Shown here piece by piece: positions 31,284 through 43,300 of a stretch of 64,000 nucleotides of DNA. The notes beneath the pieces are model-generated. The model worked only from the letters and a program-made list of their open reading frames with translations, ran no database searches and had not been told where the DNA came from. The position numbers and the translations under genes were made by a program. The stretch is from Bolinopsis microptera. Lineage: Eukaryota > Ctenophora > Tentaculata > Lobata > Bolinopsidae. Each line of letters starts with the position of its first letter. The first letter of the stretch is position 1. The stretch covers positions 13,467,628 through 13,531,627 of the forward strand of contig NC_087075.1 of assembly GCF_026151205.1 (NCBI RefSeq), written 5' to 3'.

Positions 31284-33060
31284 ACATCTTACCTCTCAGT
31301 TGGTAGCAACATATTACCTCTCAGTTGATAGCAACATCTTACCTCTCAGTTGGTAGCAACATATTACCTCTCAGTTGATAGCAACATCTTACCTCTCAGT
31401 TGGTAGCAACATCTTACCTCTCAGTTGATAGCAAAATCTTACCTCTCAGTTGATAGCAACATCTTACCTCTCAGTTGATAGCAACATCTTACCTCTCAGT
31501 TGATAGCAACATCTTACCTCTCAGTTGATAGCAACATCTTACCTCTCAGTTGATAGCAACATCTTACCTCTCAGTTGGTAGCAACATCTTACCTCTCAGT
31601 TGGTAGCAACATCTTACCTCTCAGTTGGTAGCAACATCTTACCTCTCAGTTGATAGCAACATCTTACCTCTCAGTTGGTAGCAATATCTTACCTCTCAGT
31701 TGGTAGCAACATCTTACCTCTCAGTTGGTAGCAACATCTTACCTCTCAGTTGGTAGCAACATCTTACCTCTCAGTTGATAGCAACATCTTACCTCTCAGT
31801 TGATAGCAACATCTTACCTCTCAGTTGAAAGCAACATCTTACCTCTCAGTTGATAGCAACATCTTACCTCTCAGTTGATAGCAACATCTTACCTCTCAGT
31901 TGGTAGCAACATCTTACCTCTCAGTTGATAGCAACATCTTACCTCTCAGTTGATAGCAACATCTTACCTCTCAGTTGATAGCAACATCTTACCTCTCAGT
32001 TGGTAGCAACATCTTACCTCTCAGTTGATAGCAACATCTTACCTCTCAGTTGATAGCAACATCTTACCTCTCAGTTGATAGCAATATCTTACCTCTCAGT
32101 TGATAGCAACATCTTACCTCTCAGTTGATAGCAACATCTTACCTCTCAGTTGGTAGCAACATATTACCTCTCAGTTGATAGCAACATCTTACCTCTCAGT
32201 TGATAGCAACATCTTACCTCTCAGTTGATAGCAATATCTTACCTCTCAGTTGATAGCAACATCTTACCTCTCAGTTGATAGCAACATCTTACCTCTCAGT
32301 TGGTAGCAACATATTACCTCTCAGTTGATAGCAACATCTTACCTCTCAGTTGGTAGCAATATCTTACCTCTCAGTTGATAGCAACATCTAACCTCTCAGT
32401 TGGTAGCAACATCTTACCTCTCAGTTGAAAGCAACATCTTACCTCTCAGTTAATAGCAATATCTTACCTCTCAGTTGATAGCAACATCTTATCTCTCAGT
32501 TGATAGCAACATCTTACCTCTCAGTTGATAGCAATATCTTACCTCTCAGTTGATAGCAATATCTTACCTCTCAGTTGATAACATCTTACCTCTCAGTTGA
32601 TAGCAACATCTTACCTCTCAGTTGATAGCAACATCTTACCTCTCAGTTGATAGCAATATCTTACCTCTCAGTTGATAACATCTTACCTCTCAGTTGATAG
32701 CAACATCTTACCTCTCAGTTGGTAGCAACATATTACCTCTCAGTTGATAGCAACATCTTACCTCTCAGTTGGTAGCAATATCTTACCTCTCAGTTGATAG
32801 CAACATCTAACCTCTCAGTTGGTAGCAACATCTTACCTCTCAGTTGATAGCAACATCTTACCTCTCAGTTGATAGCAACATCTTACCTCTCAGTTGATAG
32901 CAACATCTTACCTCTCAGTTGGTAGCAACATCTTACCTCTCAGTTGATAGCAACATCTTACCTCTCAGTTGATAGTGGTAACTATGGTAACATCTTACCT
33001 CTCAGTTGATAGCAACATCTTACCTCTCAGTTGATAGTGGTAACTATGGTAACATCTTAC
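31284..33060. repeat. 25-bp array repeating a 5' splice site
   Basis: About 71 copies of ATCTTACCTCTCAGTTGATAG plus CAAC, ending at 33,060, one base from the exon at 33,061. On the minus strand each unit contains GAG followed by GTAAGAT, a strong donor consensus; the true exon ends CACGAG with the same GTAAGAT. Main variants are GGTAGC/GATAGC and CAATATC/CAACATC; two units near the exon also carry GGTAACTATGGTAAC. Confidence 0.95.
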
Positions 33061-36000
33061 CTCGTGTAGAGTTATATTTTAATTTAGCGGGGCGTCTAAT
33101 GGTTTGCTGGGTGAGGTCAATGTCGCACTGCAGTGCCATCATCATGGTGTCTATCTCGTCCCAGTCGTCCTGCGAGTTATTACAACATATTAAGATATTA
33201 CAACATATTACAACATATTACAACATGTTGCAACATATTAAAACATATTGTTAGGACACATTACAGTCATTACAGCATATTGATAAACCTTCTTTTAGAA
33301 TACCCTTTCTGTGTTTCTTGTCAATGAAGAAATAGCATATTATGTGGTATTAATTAAAGCTTTTCATACAAAGTTACAACAAAGTCTTCATGTTATGTAT
33401 CCTGAGTTTGGACAGGATATTACCCGCTTAAAATATTTCCATCGCGTTATAAAATACTGAAATATAATATATTAACAATAAATTATGCAATCGCAACATT
33501 ATAATCAACAAAATAAATTTAATCACAGAATCTCAGATACAACTACAAGTAACTAAGTAATCATAAATTAAGCACAACAACAAATTAAACAAGCAATAAA
33601 TGAATATAAACAATCTTTGTGCAAGCATTTTATCAAGTATATATGCAATTTTTCGTTTGACATGATGCATTAAAGTCGATGAGGAAAGTAGAGTTTGTAG
33701 TACAATTGGTGTAGAAGTTGTCGAAGGAAAGGCGGTTTAAGCATGTAACGCATGATTTTTCATCACATGGTACTATATTAAATGTATTTTGAGATTCCGG
33801 ATCATTATTCTGATGACCATCAAAGGATTGTTCTGAAATCATATAGAAAAAAGATAGCTAGGCTATCAGTATCATTGACCAAGCAGGGCGCAGAAACAGC
33901 CGCAGTATTTGTTCTATATAATATATGTGGTACAGTTTTACTATTTAGTGATCTTACCTTTATAGATAGTGTGGAGGATCTCTGGCCGGCTGCTTCCTCC
34001 TCCTCCTCTTTCCTTTTCTTTGCAACTTCTTCCACCTCCTGCACTTTCTTTTTACCTGTTAACATCACAGTAGTACGGTCACAAAACTTTCTGAATTGAT
34101 TTTTAAGTTGTCATCATGATATTATGATGAGAAGGACGAACTATCATCGGTTCTTTTGCGATAGTGTAAACGCGACAACTAGCGCTGGATGGCGACAACT
34201 AGCGCTGGCTTGCGCTAGTTTAATGCTGGCCAGCATTAAATGGCGCTAGCCAGCGACAACTAGCGCTGGATGGCGACAACTAGCGATATAGCTAAATTTA
34301 TATTGTTAAGTATAATGGTTACCTTTTCTGCTGAGCCGTTTTTCTAGTTTGTTGCTTTTCTTACTCTTCTCAATGAGAGAGCCCACAAACTCTTCCCCTG
34401 TAGTTCCTATTACCTGTTGTACAAAGTTTTAGTTATTGTAACGAGCTGGTGCCTTTTAATCATAATAATGTTCAATATCTTCTGCCCCAATATGAGTCCA
34501 CTAAACTGTACCGAAATTATGATGAGAAGGGAAAATTGCTCAAATAAGGGCTGTTCACAAATTTCAATTTGGCTTAATCAAAGGGTGATAAACCGTCCTC
34601 TTAAGCTGAATTAAACAAAAAATAAACGCTCTTGGAACTAAACAATCGGACATAAGAAAGACCTTTCGACCTAAGTATTATTAAAACTGAGAATTTGTAC
34701 ATAGATTTAGGATCGAACAAGGTAAGCGTCTCATAGTGAGCAGCCCAAATTGAGAGCGGCCCAAAAAATTTGCAATTTGCCATATTAGGGCCGATAAGAT
34801 TTTCAGTGTTGGAATATTTTAAGTTTTTACCATGTTTTGACTGGAATGTCTTGAATCAGCATTAGTACTTGAATTTCTTGACCCAGCAGCTTGGCTCGAG
34901 TTTCTTGACCCAAAGCTTTGAGAGGAGTCATGTCTTGAAGGAGATGCGATACTTTCACTAGGATGTCTAGAAGGAGATGCGATACTTTCACTAGGATGTC
35001 TAGAAGGAGATGCGATACTTTCACTAGGATGTCTAGAAGGAGATGCGATACTTTCACTAGGATGTCTTGAAGGAGATGCGATACCCTGGCTAGAAAACCT
35101 AGATCTTGTATTAGTCAGTGAACTGTCGGAACCAGATCTCTCCAAATTCACACTATGTCTGAGCTTTAAACTCAACGATTTCTTCTTTTTTGGAGGTAGC
35201 ACTGGGGGCTGAAATATTAAAGAGAGTGATCACTAGAGTGATCTAACAGTACCATACTACCATTATAAAACTGGAATGATCTAACATTACCATGTAATGG
35301 TGACACTAGAGTAATCTAACGGTACATGTAGCAAATAATAGATTCTGTAAAGCAGTTACCCTATCTTTGAAACTAGCGGGAGAATCGTATATGTCCTCTT
35401 CTTGAAGTCTCTCTGTCAAGTAACTTGACACTGCTGGACTCCTGAAACAAACAAAAAACATGAGAAAAAATAGTGCTGTCGGACAGATGTCGTGTTACCG
35501 GACTGAGCAATAACTAATAACTATGCCTTAAAGTTAAAAGCCTCATGGTACTGTAACCATGGTAACAGTGTCATGGTAATACTACCAAAAGTTCCTCTCT
35601 ACGTTAATGGAACAGCATGGGGCGTCTAGGTAACATACCCACAAGGGGTTCCACTAGGAGAGGGAGTATAAAGGGGATTCCGGACGTTTTGATCTGTCTC
35701 TGGTATAATTATCTCTGATTAAGATGATAAGATGTTGTTAGTGTTTGTGTAATCTCAGATCGATAGTCGATATGATATTAAATATACAAATTTACAATGG
35801 AAGTTAAAACAATGGGGCCTTGTAACAAGAACAAACCTGAACCAGAAGGGGAGGCTGGAAGAGCGGGAGAAGAAGATCTGGGCGAATTGCGGGACTTTCT
35901 TTCTCCAGATAGTGATAACCTGTAATGTACATTAACTGCTCTGGGGAGTTAATCCTCCAATAACTTAATCTGCCTAACAATTATCCTAGTTAGTTATAAC

Positions 36001-39000
36001 AGTTACCCTGTTAGCTCTCTGATAAAACGAGGCTAACGTAAAGTTTAGACGATCTAAGCTATCCTATCAGCCGAGGAGTAGAGGTCAAAAGAGGAAAGCG
36101 GCTAGTAGAAACGTGAAATGATATCTGGGAGTGGGAGCGATAGGCTAACCACCCAACTAGCTTTACGCTACGTTCTAATGGCCCTGCGGTTGACTTGCTA
36201 TAGGCTAAATCAACTGATAGCAACACTTGTTTAGCAAATGTTACTACTAGGAGCAGGATGAACAAAGGAACAAAAGAAAACGACTTAAATAACCATTAAC
36301 CAAGTATAATCGAACTTAAATTAGTCGCACAAAACTTTAAGTCCTTAAAAATAAAATCACCCGAAAATCACTTCCAAACTAAAACTCTTCGAAACACAAC
36401 TGCCGCATCCCCGCTGCCCGCTCACCGCGCTACTGGTCACGTGGGATCACGTGTAGCGTGTCCGAGGTCACGCGACCAGCACTGCAGTAAGACAGCAGGA
36501 AAGTCAGGGCCTGAAGGCCGGTAATGAATACTGAAACATGGACAAATTTCTACACCCCCGTTAAAATGAAAGATAAGGAAAGATAAACCTAAAGTGGACT
36601 GATAAAATGTGTCAAAGGGTCAAGAAATAGAGTTAAGAAACTGCCCTTACTGGGCTTCCGGACAAGGTTAAAACTCTCCTCAAAAATAACGAAATTCTGA
36701 TTGACTAAATAACTATATAACGTTCTTGAAAATGTATAAACAAAACTGAACAATTAGTTACCGAGCAATTAGTTACCTGTTCATAAGACTACGATAAACA
36801 GGAGGTGGGCTCCCGGACAGTTACCTGTTCACAAGACTAAGATAAAGAGGAGGGGGGCTCCCGGACAGTTACCTGTTCATAAGACTACGATAAAGAGGAG
36901 GTGGGCTCCCGGACAGTTACCTGTTCATAAGACTACGATAAAGAGGAGGGGGGCTCCCGGACAGTTACCTGTTCATAAGACTACGATAAAGAGGAGGGGG
37001 GCTCCCGGACAGTTACCTGTTCATAAGACTACGATAAAGAGGAGGTGGGCTCCCGGACAGTTACCTGTTCACAAGACTACGATAAAGAGGAGGTGGGCTC
37101 CCGGACAGTTACCTGTTCATAAGACTACGATAAAGAGGAGGGGGGCTCCCGGACAGTTACCTGTTCATAAGACTACGATAAAGAGGAGGGGGGCTCCCGG
37201 ACAGTTACCTGTTCATAAGACTACGATAAAGAGGAGGTGGACTCCCGGACAGTTACTTGTTCATAAAACTACGATAAAGAGGAGGTGGGCTCCCGGACAG
37301 TTACCTGTTCATAAGACTACGATAAAGAGGAGGTGGACTCCCGGACAGATCTAGAGAGAGGGGTCGCCCAGTGTTCATCTCGCGACTCTTTACCTTCCCA
37401 CTGGGTGATTCTACGAACAATTGTGTGATAAAGACTAAAGATGAATTTTTAAACGGCAATATTGTAAATAATATTGAATATCAACATTTTAGTTTCAAGT
37501 AAAATATAAATCTATTTGTGGTAAAGATATCACGTGATCATAAAACTTTACATATCAAACAGAAAACATAATCTTGACAGAACTACTAGCAAAACATTCA
37601 GAAATCTATTTAACAGAGCTAAGAATCAAGTGACAGAACTCCATTCCGAATAACCTTCACATTATGAAGTGTGCGTAATTTGATCGATTGAAAGAAAGTA
37701 CATGCTTGATGCTATAGGAATATAAGGGCCTATATACTGGTAAGCAGATGTTCTTCTACTAATTCTTATGACAGTTTAGAGTTTGGTCTGTGCCTGGGAA
37801 GTGCAAACTCGTCCGGTGATTTCATGGAACTTTTCGATTGCTTATCAATTTCTGTACTACCTTCAGTTAAGATATGAGGTTGCTTTTTTTTCATGAAGAA
37901 CATTACAAAATACAAATATCTGAACACGACTTATTTTGAAGTAAATGAACAAACTAAATGAAGAACCACAAGAGGAGAGCATGAGTGCTGGCTCTATGAG
38001 ACATGAAGAACCGAGCTGAATGGTTTTACAAAAGCTAATTATAAATAATATATTAATATGTCTCTACCTTTAGCTAAGAGTTGAGGATCAGGGTCAAATG
38101 TCATTTGCTCGTAAACACTAGGTTCAGGCTCACTAGCCTCAAACATCATCTCATCAGCATCCAGTTCCATGTCCAGACTGCGGAGAGTTCTAATATTGAT
38201 ACAAGACAAATGTATTCATGTAAGGATTGTGCAACCGTATCTTTTGCTTCCCGTTTGATCTATAATAATCAATAACTTTTTACTTATTTTTAGTAATCTT
38301 GCATCAGTTAATAACTCGGAAACTGTTTAATATTTATCGGTTATGTAAAATCAGCTTTACTCACGTTCCGTAGTCACTAGGAATTTCCGAGTCTGCAGCC
38401 CACGCGTTAGTAAATCTTTCACTTATGTTCTCCATATTTTCATACACTTCATCGTTGTAGACCTGTTAAACCCTCCATTAGATTATTGACTTAATATACT
38501 AATATACTTAATATACTTAATATACTTAATATACTTAATATACTTAATACACTTAATACACTTAATACACTTAATACACTTAATACACTTAAGTTTTAAA
38601 CTAATTACAACACTACAAATCTATTACATTTATTGAGAAAATTATGTAATGTAATGCGATGGAAGTTCTTTAAGCTGGCAATTCCAGTCCAAACCCTGGA
38701 AACATGACATAAAAGATTCGGTTTTACTTCTTTGAATGAAAAGCACTAATACTTAATACACTTAATATACTTAATGCACTTAATATACTTAATATACTTA
38801 ATATACTTAATATACTTAATATACTTAATATACTTAATATACTTAATATACTTAATATACTTAATATACTTAATATACTTAATATACTTAATATACTTAA
38901 TTAAATATCTTTCGTGGTCATTCGTTTGTCCGAAGCGTACATTCGGATTTCGAAAAACTACTAAGCTGGATATAACTTGTCAGGAATAATAATTAAGACC

Positions 39001-39132
39001 TATATTAATATAAAAATAGACCTATCTTATAATTAAGACCTATAAGTTGAATTAAATTCAATAAAATATTTAAAGAACCTCTCTGTTACGGGAGGTGACG
39101 TTGTTTTCTCTCAGCGCTACGAACTTGTCCAT
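33061..39132 (-). CDS. Disordered Tyr-motif, Ser/Lys-rich protein, 11 exons (separate gene or N-terminal half of SAM-SAM-PTB gene)
   Basis: Exons: 39079-39132, 38365-38462, 38068-38177, 37305-37350, 35837-35919, 35639-35693, 35360-35441, 34831-35208, 34323-34413, 33958-34055, 33061-33169; about 401 codons, every junction in phase. The ATG at 39,132 (MDKFVALRENNVTSRNRE) has an in-frame stop two codons upstream, so it is a good start; a 5' UTR intron is likely (CTTTTTTAGCCCCAG). Short tyrosine motifs recur: VYNDEVYENM, SVYEQMTFD, PPPLYRSLM, NPLYTPSPSG, EDIYDSP. Then come a Ser-rich repeat exon, a basic stretch (IEKSKKSNKLEKRLSRKGKK), an acidic coiled region and DDWDEIDTMMMALQCDID. It looks like a phosphotyrosine-regulated scaffold. 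No folded domain recognised. The frame leaves one base at 33,061; the following exon is not established. Confidence 0.7.
33170..33957. other. Intron, TTACAACATA repeats then unique sequence
   Basis: 33,178-33,245 has ATTACAACATATTACAACAT repeats directly upstream (in transcript) of the exon at 33,061-33,169. The remainder is AT-rich; a short minus ORF at 33,633-33,842 has no recognisable family. Confidence 0.5.
34168..34292. repeat. GCGACAACTAGCGCTGG short repeats with self-complementarity
   Basis: Five copies of a CGACAACTAGCG core mixed with AGCGCTGG and CCAGC, in an intron. The AGCGCT and GCTGGCCAGC palindromes would allow hairpins. Confidence 0.75.
34831..35208 (-). CDS. Ser-rich exon with coding 33-bp repeat
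   Basis: 126 codons in phase 0 between TATTTCAG and GTAAAA. It begins PPVLPPKKKKSLSLKLRH and contains four to five tandem copies of an 11-residue unit ASPSRHPSESI, followed by degenerate SRNSSQ/SRHSSQ relatives. It is an in-frame coding minisatellite in a disordered, phosphorylation-prone segment; copy number is probably polymorphic. Confidence 0.75.
35920..36772. other. Intron with E-box pair
   Basis: No exon recognised. 36,430-36,475 contains two CACGTG palindromes within 20 bp (GGTCACGTGGGATCACGTG) in a GC-richer patch starting near 36,400, which could be an internal promoter or enhancer. Confidence 0.45.
36773..37350. repeat. 48-bp array repeating an entire short exon and its donor
   Basis: About 12 copies. 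The rightmost contains the 46-nt exon 37305-37350 (LSGSPPPLYRSLMN) with its AACAG/GTAACT donor. The other units repeat almost the whole exon plus the donor, running on as GTAACTGTCCGGGAG. The 48-bp period keeps frame but every unit carries TAA two bases into the intron part. Substitutions are mixed: CCA/CCC and AGC/AGT silent, but CGT/CTT and ATG/GTG changing, so there is no sign of coding constraint on the extra copies. Confidence 0.9.
37351..38067. other. Intron, no signal
   Basis: AT-rich intron between the exons ending 38,068 and starting 37,350; no further exon, since phases join directly (G+AT). One TCACGTGA near 37,530. Confidence 0.65.
38492..38903. repeat. 9-bp TTAATATAC microsatellite in two blocks
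   Basis: Blocks at about 38,492-38,592 (TATAC changing to CACAC-type units) and 38,752-38,903 (pure TTAATATAC, about 16 copies), in the first intron of the gene above. The period of nine creates a spurious LIY-repeat ORF. Confidence 0.9.
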
Positions 39133-39725
39133 TTCTCACCAACAATCTCCCTCACTGGGGCTAAAAAAGTATCGTTATAGAAAGTAATACCGACATATGG
39201 CAGCTTTCAATATACATATCATAAGTGAAGATTGATGGTAAACAATTAAGTTGAAAGCAACGACATTATTCAATAGAATCGACCGGCACTGGATCGAACA
39301 AGTATAAGATAAAGAGCAATAAACTGTCCAAACTAGTAGAACTACATCAAGTAGTATTAAGTACCTGCGTTTTAACTGGCATAACTCGACATAAACGTAA
39401 AGAATTACTAAAAGTGACGTCTATTAAGTATATAGTATTCAGTTTTGAGCTAATTGGACAGTAAAACTAAAAAAGTTACAAGTGAAAGAAAGTGTCCGAC
39501 AAATTTCAATTGCTAGTTATTCCCTCTCATATTAGGAGATTGTGAAGTAGAAATAACTATAACTTTAGTCAAACCCTCGCACTAAACAACTTCTGTTCAC
39601 TTAACAGATTGCAGATACGAAGATTCGGAGCGGGACTCTCAATGATAGTGATGGACTACAATTATATTGCGGACAACGTATAAAAGTAAGGATTAGAGAT
39701 AAACATTGACAGTGTAGTATGTAAC
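39133..39725. other. 5' UTR/promoter side of the minus-strand gene
   Basis: Contains a likely 3' splice site of a 5' UTR intron at about 39,160 and otherwise AT-rich sequence. No promoter element was identified with confidence. Confidence 0.4.
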
Positions 39726-39729
39726 ATCA

Positions 39730-40115
39730 TAAGTGTCGCTACATGTAACATCACAAGTGTCGCTACATGTAACATCACAAGTGTCGCTACATGTAACATC
39801 ACAAGTGTCGCTACATGTAACATCACAAGTGTCGCTACATGTAATATCACAAGTGTCGCTACATGTAATATCACAAGTGTCGCTACACGTAATATCACAA
39901 GTGTCGCTACATGTAACATCACAAGTGTCGCTACATGTAATATCACAAGTGTCGCTACATGTAAGTGTAACATCACAAGTGTCGCTACATGTAACATCAC
40001 AAGTGTCGCTACATGTAATATCACAAGTGTCGCTACATGTAATACCACAAGTGTCGCTACATGTAAGTGTAACATCACAAGTGTCGCTACGTGTAATACC
40101 ACAAGTGTCGCTACA
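39730..40115. repeat. 24-bp array
   Basis: About 16 copies of ACATCACAAGTGTCGCTACA plus TGTA. Divisible by three, so long ORFs appear on both strands (SQVSLHVT and ATLVMLHV units); these are not supported as genes. Confidence 0.95.
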
Positions 40116-40332
40116 TTATTTAGTAACATACCTGATCTTACACAAGAACACAACACAGATAATAACAACAGTAAGAATAAAAGAAAGCGTCAGGCTGCTC
40201 CAAAGAAGTGATAAGGTAAAGAAAGCAGTCACACCTTGTCTCTTATCAGAGACTGCTTGTTATCATGGTTATTCCTGGCTACCCTGCAAACACACCTGAA
40301 TATCTTGTTCTCTACGTATCAGGTTACAAATA

Positions 40333-43300
40333 CAAGCGTGCTGACCCTTATATTGGCCTGCTTCTTCTGTACTGACCCTTATATTGGCCTGCTTCTTCTG
40401 TGCTGACCCTTATATTGGCCTGCTTCTTCTGTGCTGACCCTTATATTGGCCTGCTTCTTCTGTGCTGACCCTTATATTGGCCTGCTTCTTCTGTGCAGGC
40501 CCTTATATTGGTCTGCTTCTTCTGTGCTGACCCTTATATTGGCCTGCTTCTTCTGTGCTGACCCTTATATTGGCCTGCTTCTTCTGTGCTGGCCCTTATA
40601 TTGGCCTGCTTCTTCTGTGCTGACCCTTATATTGGCCTGCTTCTTCTGTGCTGACCCTTATATTGGTCTGCTTCTTCTGTGCTGACCCTTATATTGGCCT
40701 GCTTCTTCTGTGCTGACCCTTATATTGGCCTGCTTCTTCAGTGCTGACCCTTATATTGGCCTGCTTCTTCTGTGCTGACCCTTATATTGGCCTGCTTCTT
40801 CTGTGCTGACCCTTATATTGGTCTGCTTCTTCTGTGCTGACCCTTATATTGGCCTGCTTCTTCTGTGCTGACCCTTATATTGGCCTGCTTCTTCTGTGCT
40901 GACCCTTATATTGGCCTGCTTCTTCTGTGCTGACCCTTATATTGGCCTGCTTCTTCTGTGCTGACCCTTATATTGGTCTGCTTCTTCTGTGCTGACCCTT
41001 ATATTGGCCTGCTTCTTCTGTGCTGACCCTTATATTGGCCTGCTTCTTCTGTGCTGACCCTTATATCGGCCTGCTTCTTCTGTGCTGACCTATATATTGG
41101 CCTGCTTCTTCTTTAGTTCTGTGCTGGCCCTTATATTGGCCTGCTTCTTCTGTGCAGGCCCTTATATTGGCCTGCTTCTTCTGTGCAGGCCCTTATATTG
41201 GTCTGCTTCTTCTGTGCTGTCCCTTATATTGGCCTGCTTCTTCTGTGCTGGCCCTTATATTGGCCTGCTTCTTCTGTGCTGACCCTTATATTGGCCTGCT
41301 TCTTCTGTGCTGACCAATATATTGGCCTGCTTCTTCTGTGCTGACCCTTATATTGGTCTGCTTCTTCTGTGCTGACCCTTATATTGGTCTGCTTCTTCTG
41401 TGCTGACCCTTATATTGGCCTGCTTCTTCTGTGCTGACCCTTATATTGGCCTGCTTCTTCTGTGCTGACCCTTATATTGGCCTGCTTCTTCGTTAGTTCT
41501 GTGCTGACCCTTATATTGGCCTGCTTCTTCTGTAGTTCTGTGCTGGCCCTTATATTGGCCTGCTTCTTCTGTGCTGGCCCTTATATTGGCCTGCTTCTTC
41601 TGTGCTGACCCTTATATTGGCCTGCTTCTTCTGTGCAGGCCCTTATATTGGTCTGCTTCTTCTGTGCTGACCCTTATATTGGCCTGCTTCTTCTGTGCTG
41701 ACCCTTATATTGGTCTGCACCTTCTGTGCTGACCCTTATATTGGCCTGCTTCTTCTGTGCTGACCCTTATATTGGTCTGCTTCTTCTGTGCTGACCCTTA
41801 TATTGGCCTGCTTCTTTTGTGCTGGCCCTTATATTGGCCTGCTTCTTCTGTGCTGACCCTTATATTGGCCTGCTTCTTCTGTGCTGACCCTTATATTGGC
41901 CTGCTTCTTCTGTGCTGACCCTTATATTGGCCTGCTTCTTCTGTGCTGACCCTTATATTGGCCTGCTTCTTCTGTGCTGACCCTTATATTGGCCTGCTTA
42001 TTCTGTGCTGACCCTTATATTGGCCTGCTTCTTCTGTGCTGACCCTTATATTGGCCTGCTTCTTCTGTGCTGACCCTTATATTGGCCTGCTTCTTCTGTG
42101 CTGACCCTTATATTGGCCTGCTTCTTCTGTGCTGACCCTTATATTGGCCTGCTTCTTCTGTGCTGACCCTTATATTGGCCTGCTTCTTCTGTGCTGACCC
42201 TTATATTGGCCTGCTTCTTCTGTGCTGACCCTTATATTGGCCTGCTTCTTCTGTGCTGGCCCTTATATTGGTCTGCTTCTTCTGTGCTGACCCTTATATT
42301 GGTCTGCTTCTTCTGTGCTGACCCTTATATTGGCCTGCTTCTTCTGTCCTGACCCTTATATTGGCCTGCTTCTTCTGTGCTGACCCTTATATTGGCCTGC
42401 TTCTTCTGTGCTGACCCTTATATTGGTCTGCTTCTTCTGTGCTGACCCTTATATTGGTCTGCTTCTTCTGTGCTGACCCTTATATTGGCCTGCTTCTTCT
42501 GTGCTCGCCCTTATATTGGCCTGCTTCTTCTGTGCTGACCCTTATATTGGCCTGCTTCTTCTGTGCTGACCTATATATTGGCCTGCTTCTTCTGTGCTGA
42601 CCCTTATATTGGCCTGCTTCTTCTTTAGTTCTGTGCTGGCCCTTATATTGGCCTGCTTCTTCTGTGCAGGCCCTTATATTGGCCTGCTTCTTCTGTGCAG
42701 GCCCTTATATTGGCCTGCTTCTTCTGTGCTGACCCTTATATTGGCCTGCTTCTTCTGTGCTGGCCCTTATATTGGCCTGCTTCTTCTGTGCTGACCCTTA
42801 TATTGGCCTGCTTCTTCTGTGCTGACCTATATATTGGCCTGCTTCTTCTGTGCTGACCTATATATTGGCCTGCTTCTTCTGTGCTGACCCTTATATTGGT
42901 CTGCTTCTTCTGTGCTGACCCTTATATTGGCCTGCTTCTTTTGTGCTGGCCCTTATATTGGCCTGCTTCTTCTGTGCTGACCCTTATATTGGCCTGCTTC
43001 TTCTGTGCTGACCCTTATATTGGCCTGCTTCTTCTGTGCTGACCCTTATATTGGCCTGCTTCTTCTGTGCTGACCCTTATATTGGCCTGCTTCTTCTGTG
43101 CTGACCCTTATATTGGCCTGCTTATTCTGTGCTGACCCTTATATTGGCCTGCTTCTTCTGTGCTGACCCTTATATTGGCCTGCTTCTTCTGTGCTGACCC
43201 TTATATTGGCCTGCTTCTTCTGTGCTGACCCTTATATTGGCCTGCTTCTTCTGTGCTGACCCTTATATTGGCCTGCTTCTTCTGTGCTGACCCTTATATT

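Noticed and set aside
39662-40299. 168- and 188-codon ORFs over the 24-bp array; also a short plus-strand tail with NKRKRQAAPKK
   Set aside because: Array artefacts. The lysine-rich tail resembles a nuclear localisation end but has no convincing acceptor or upstream exon.
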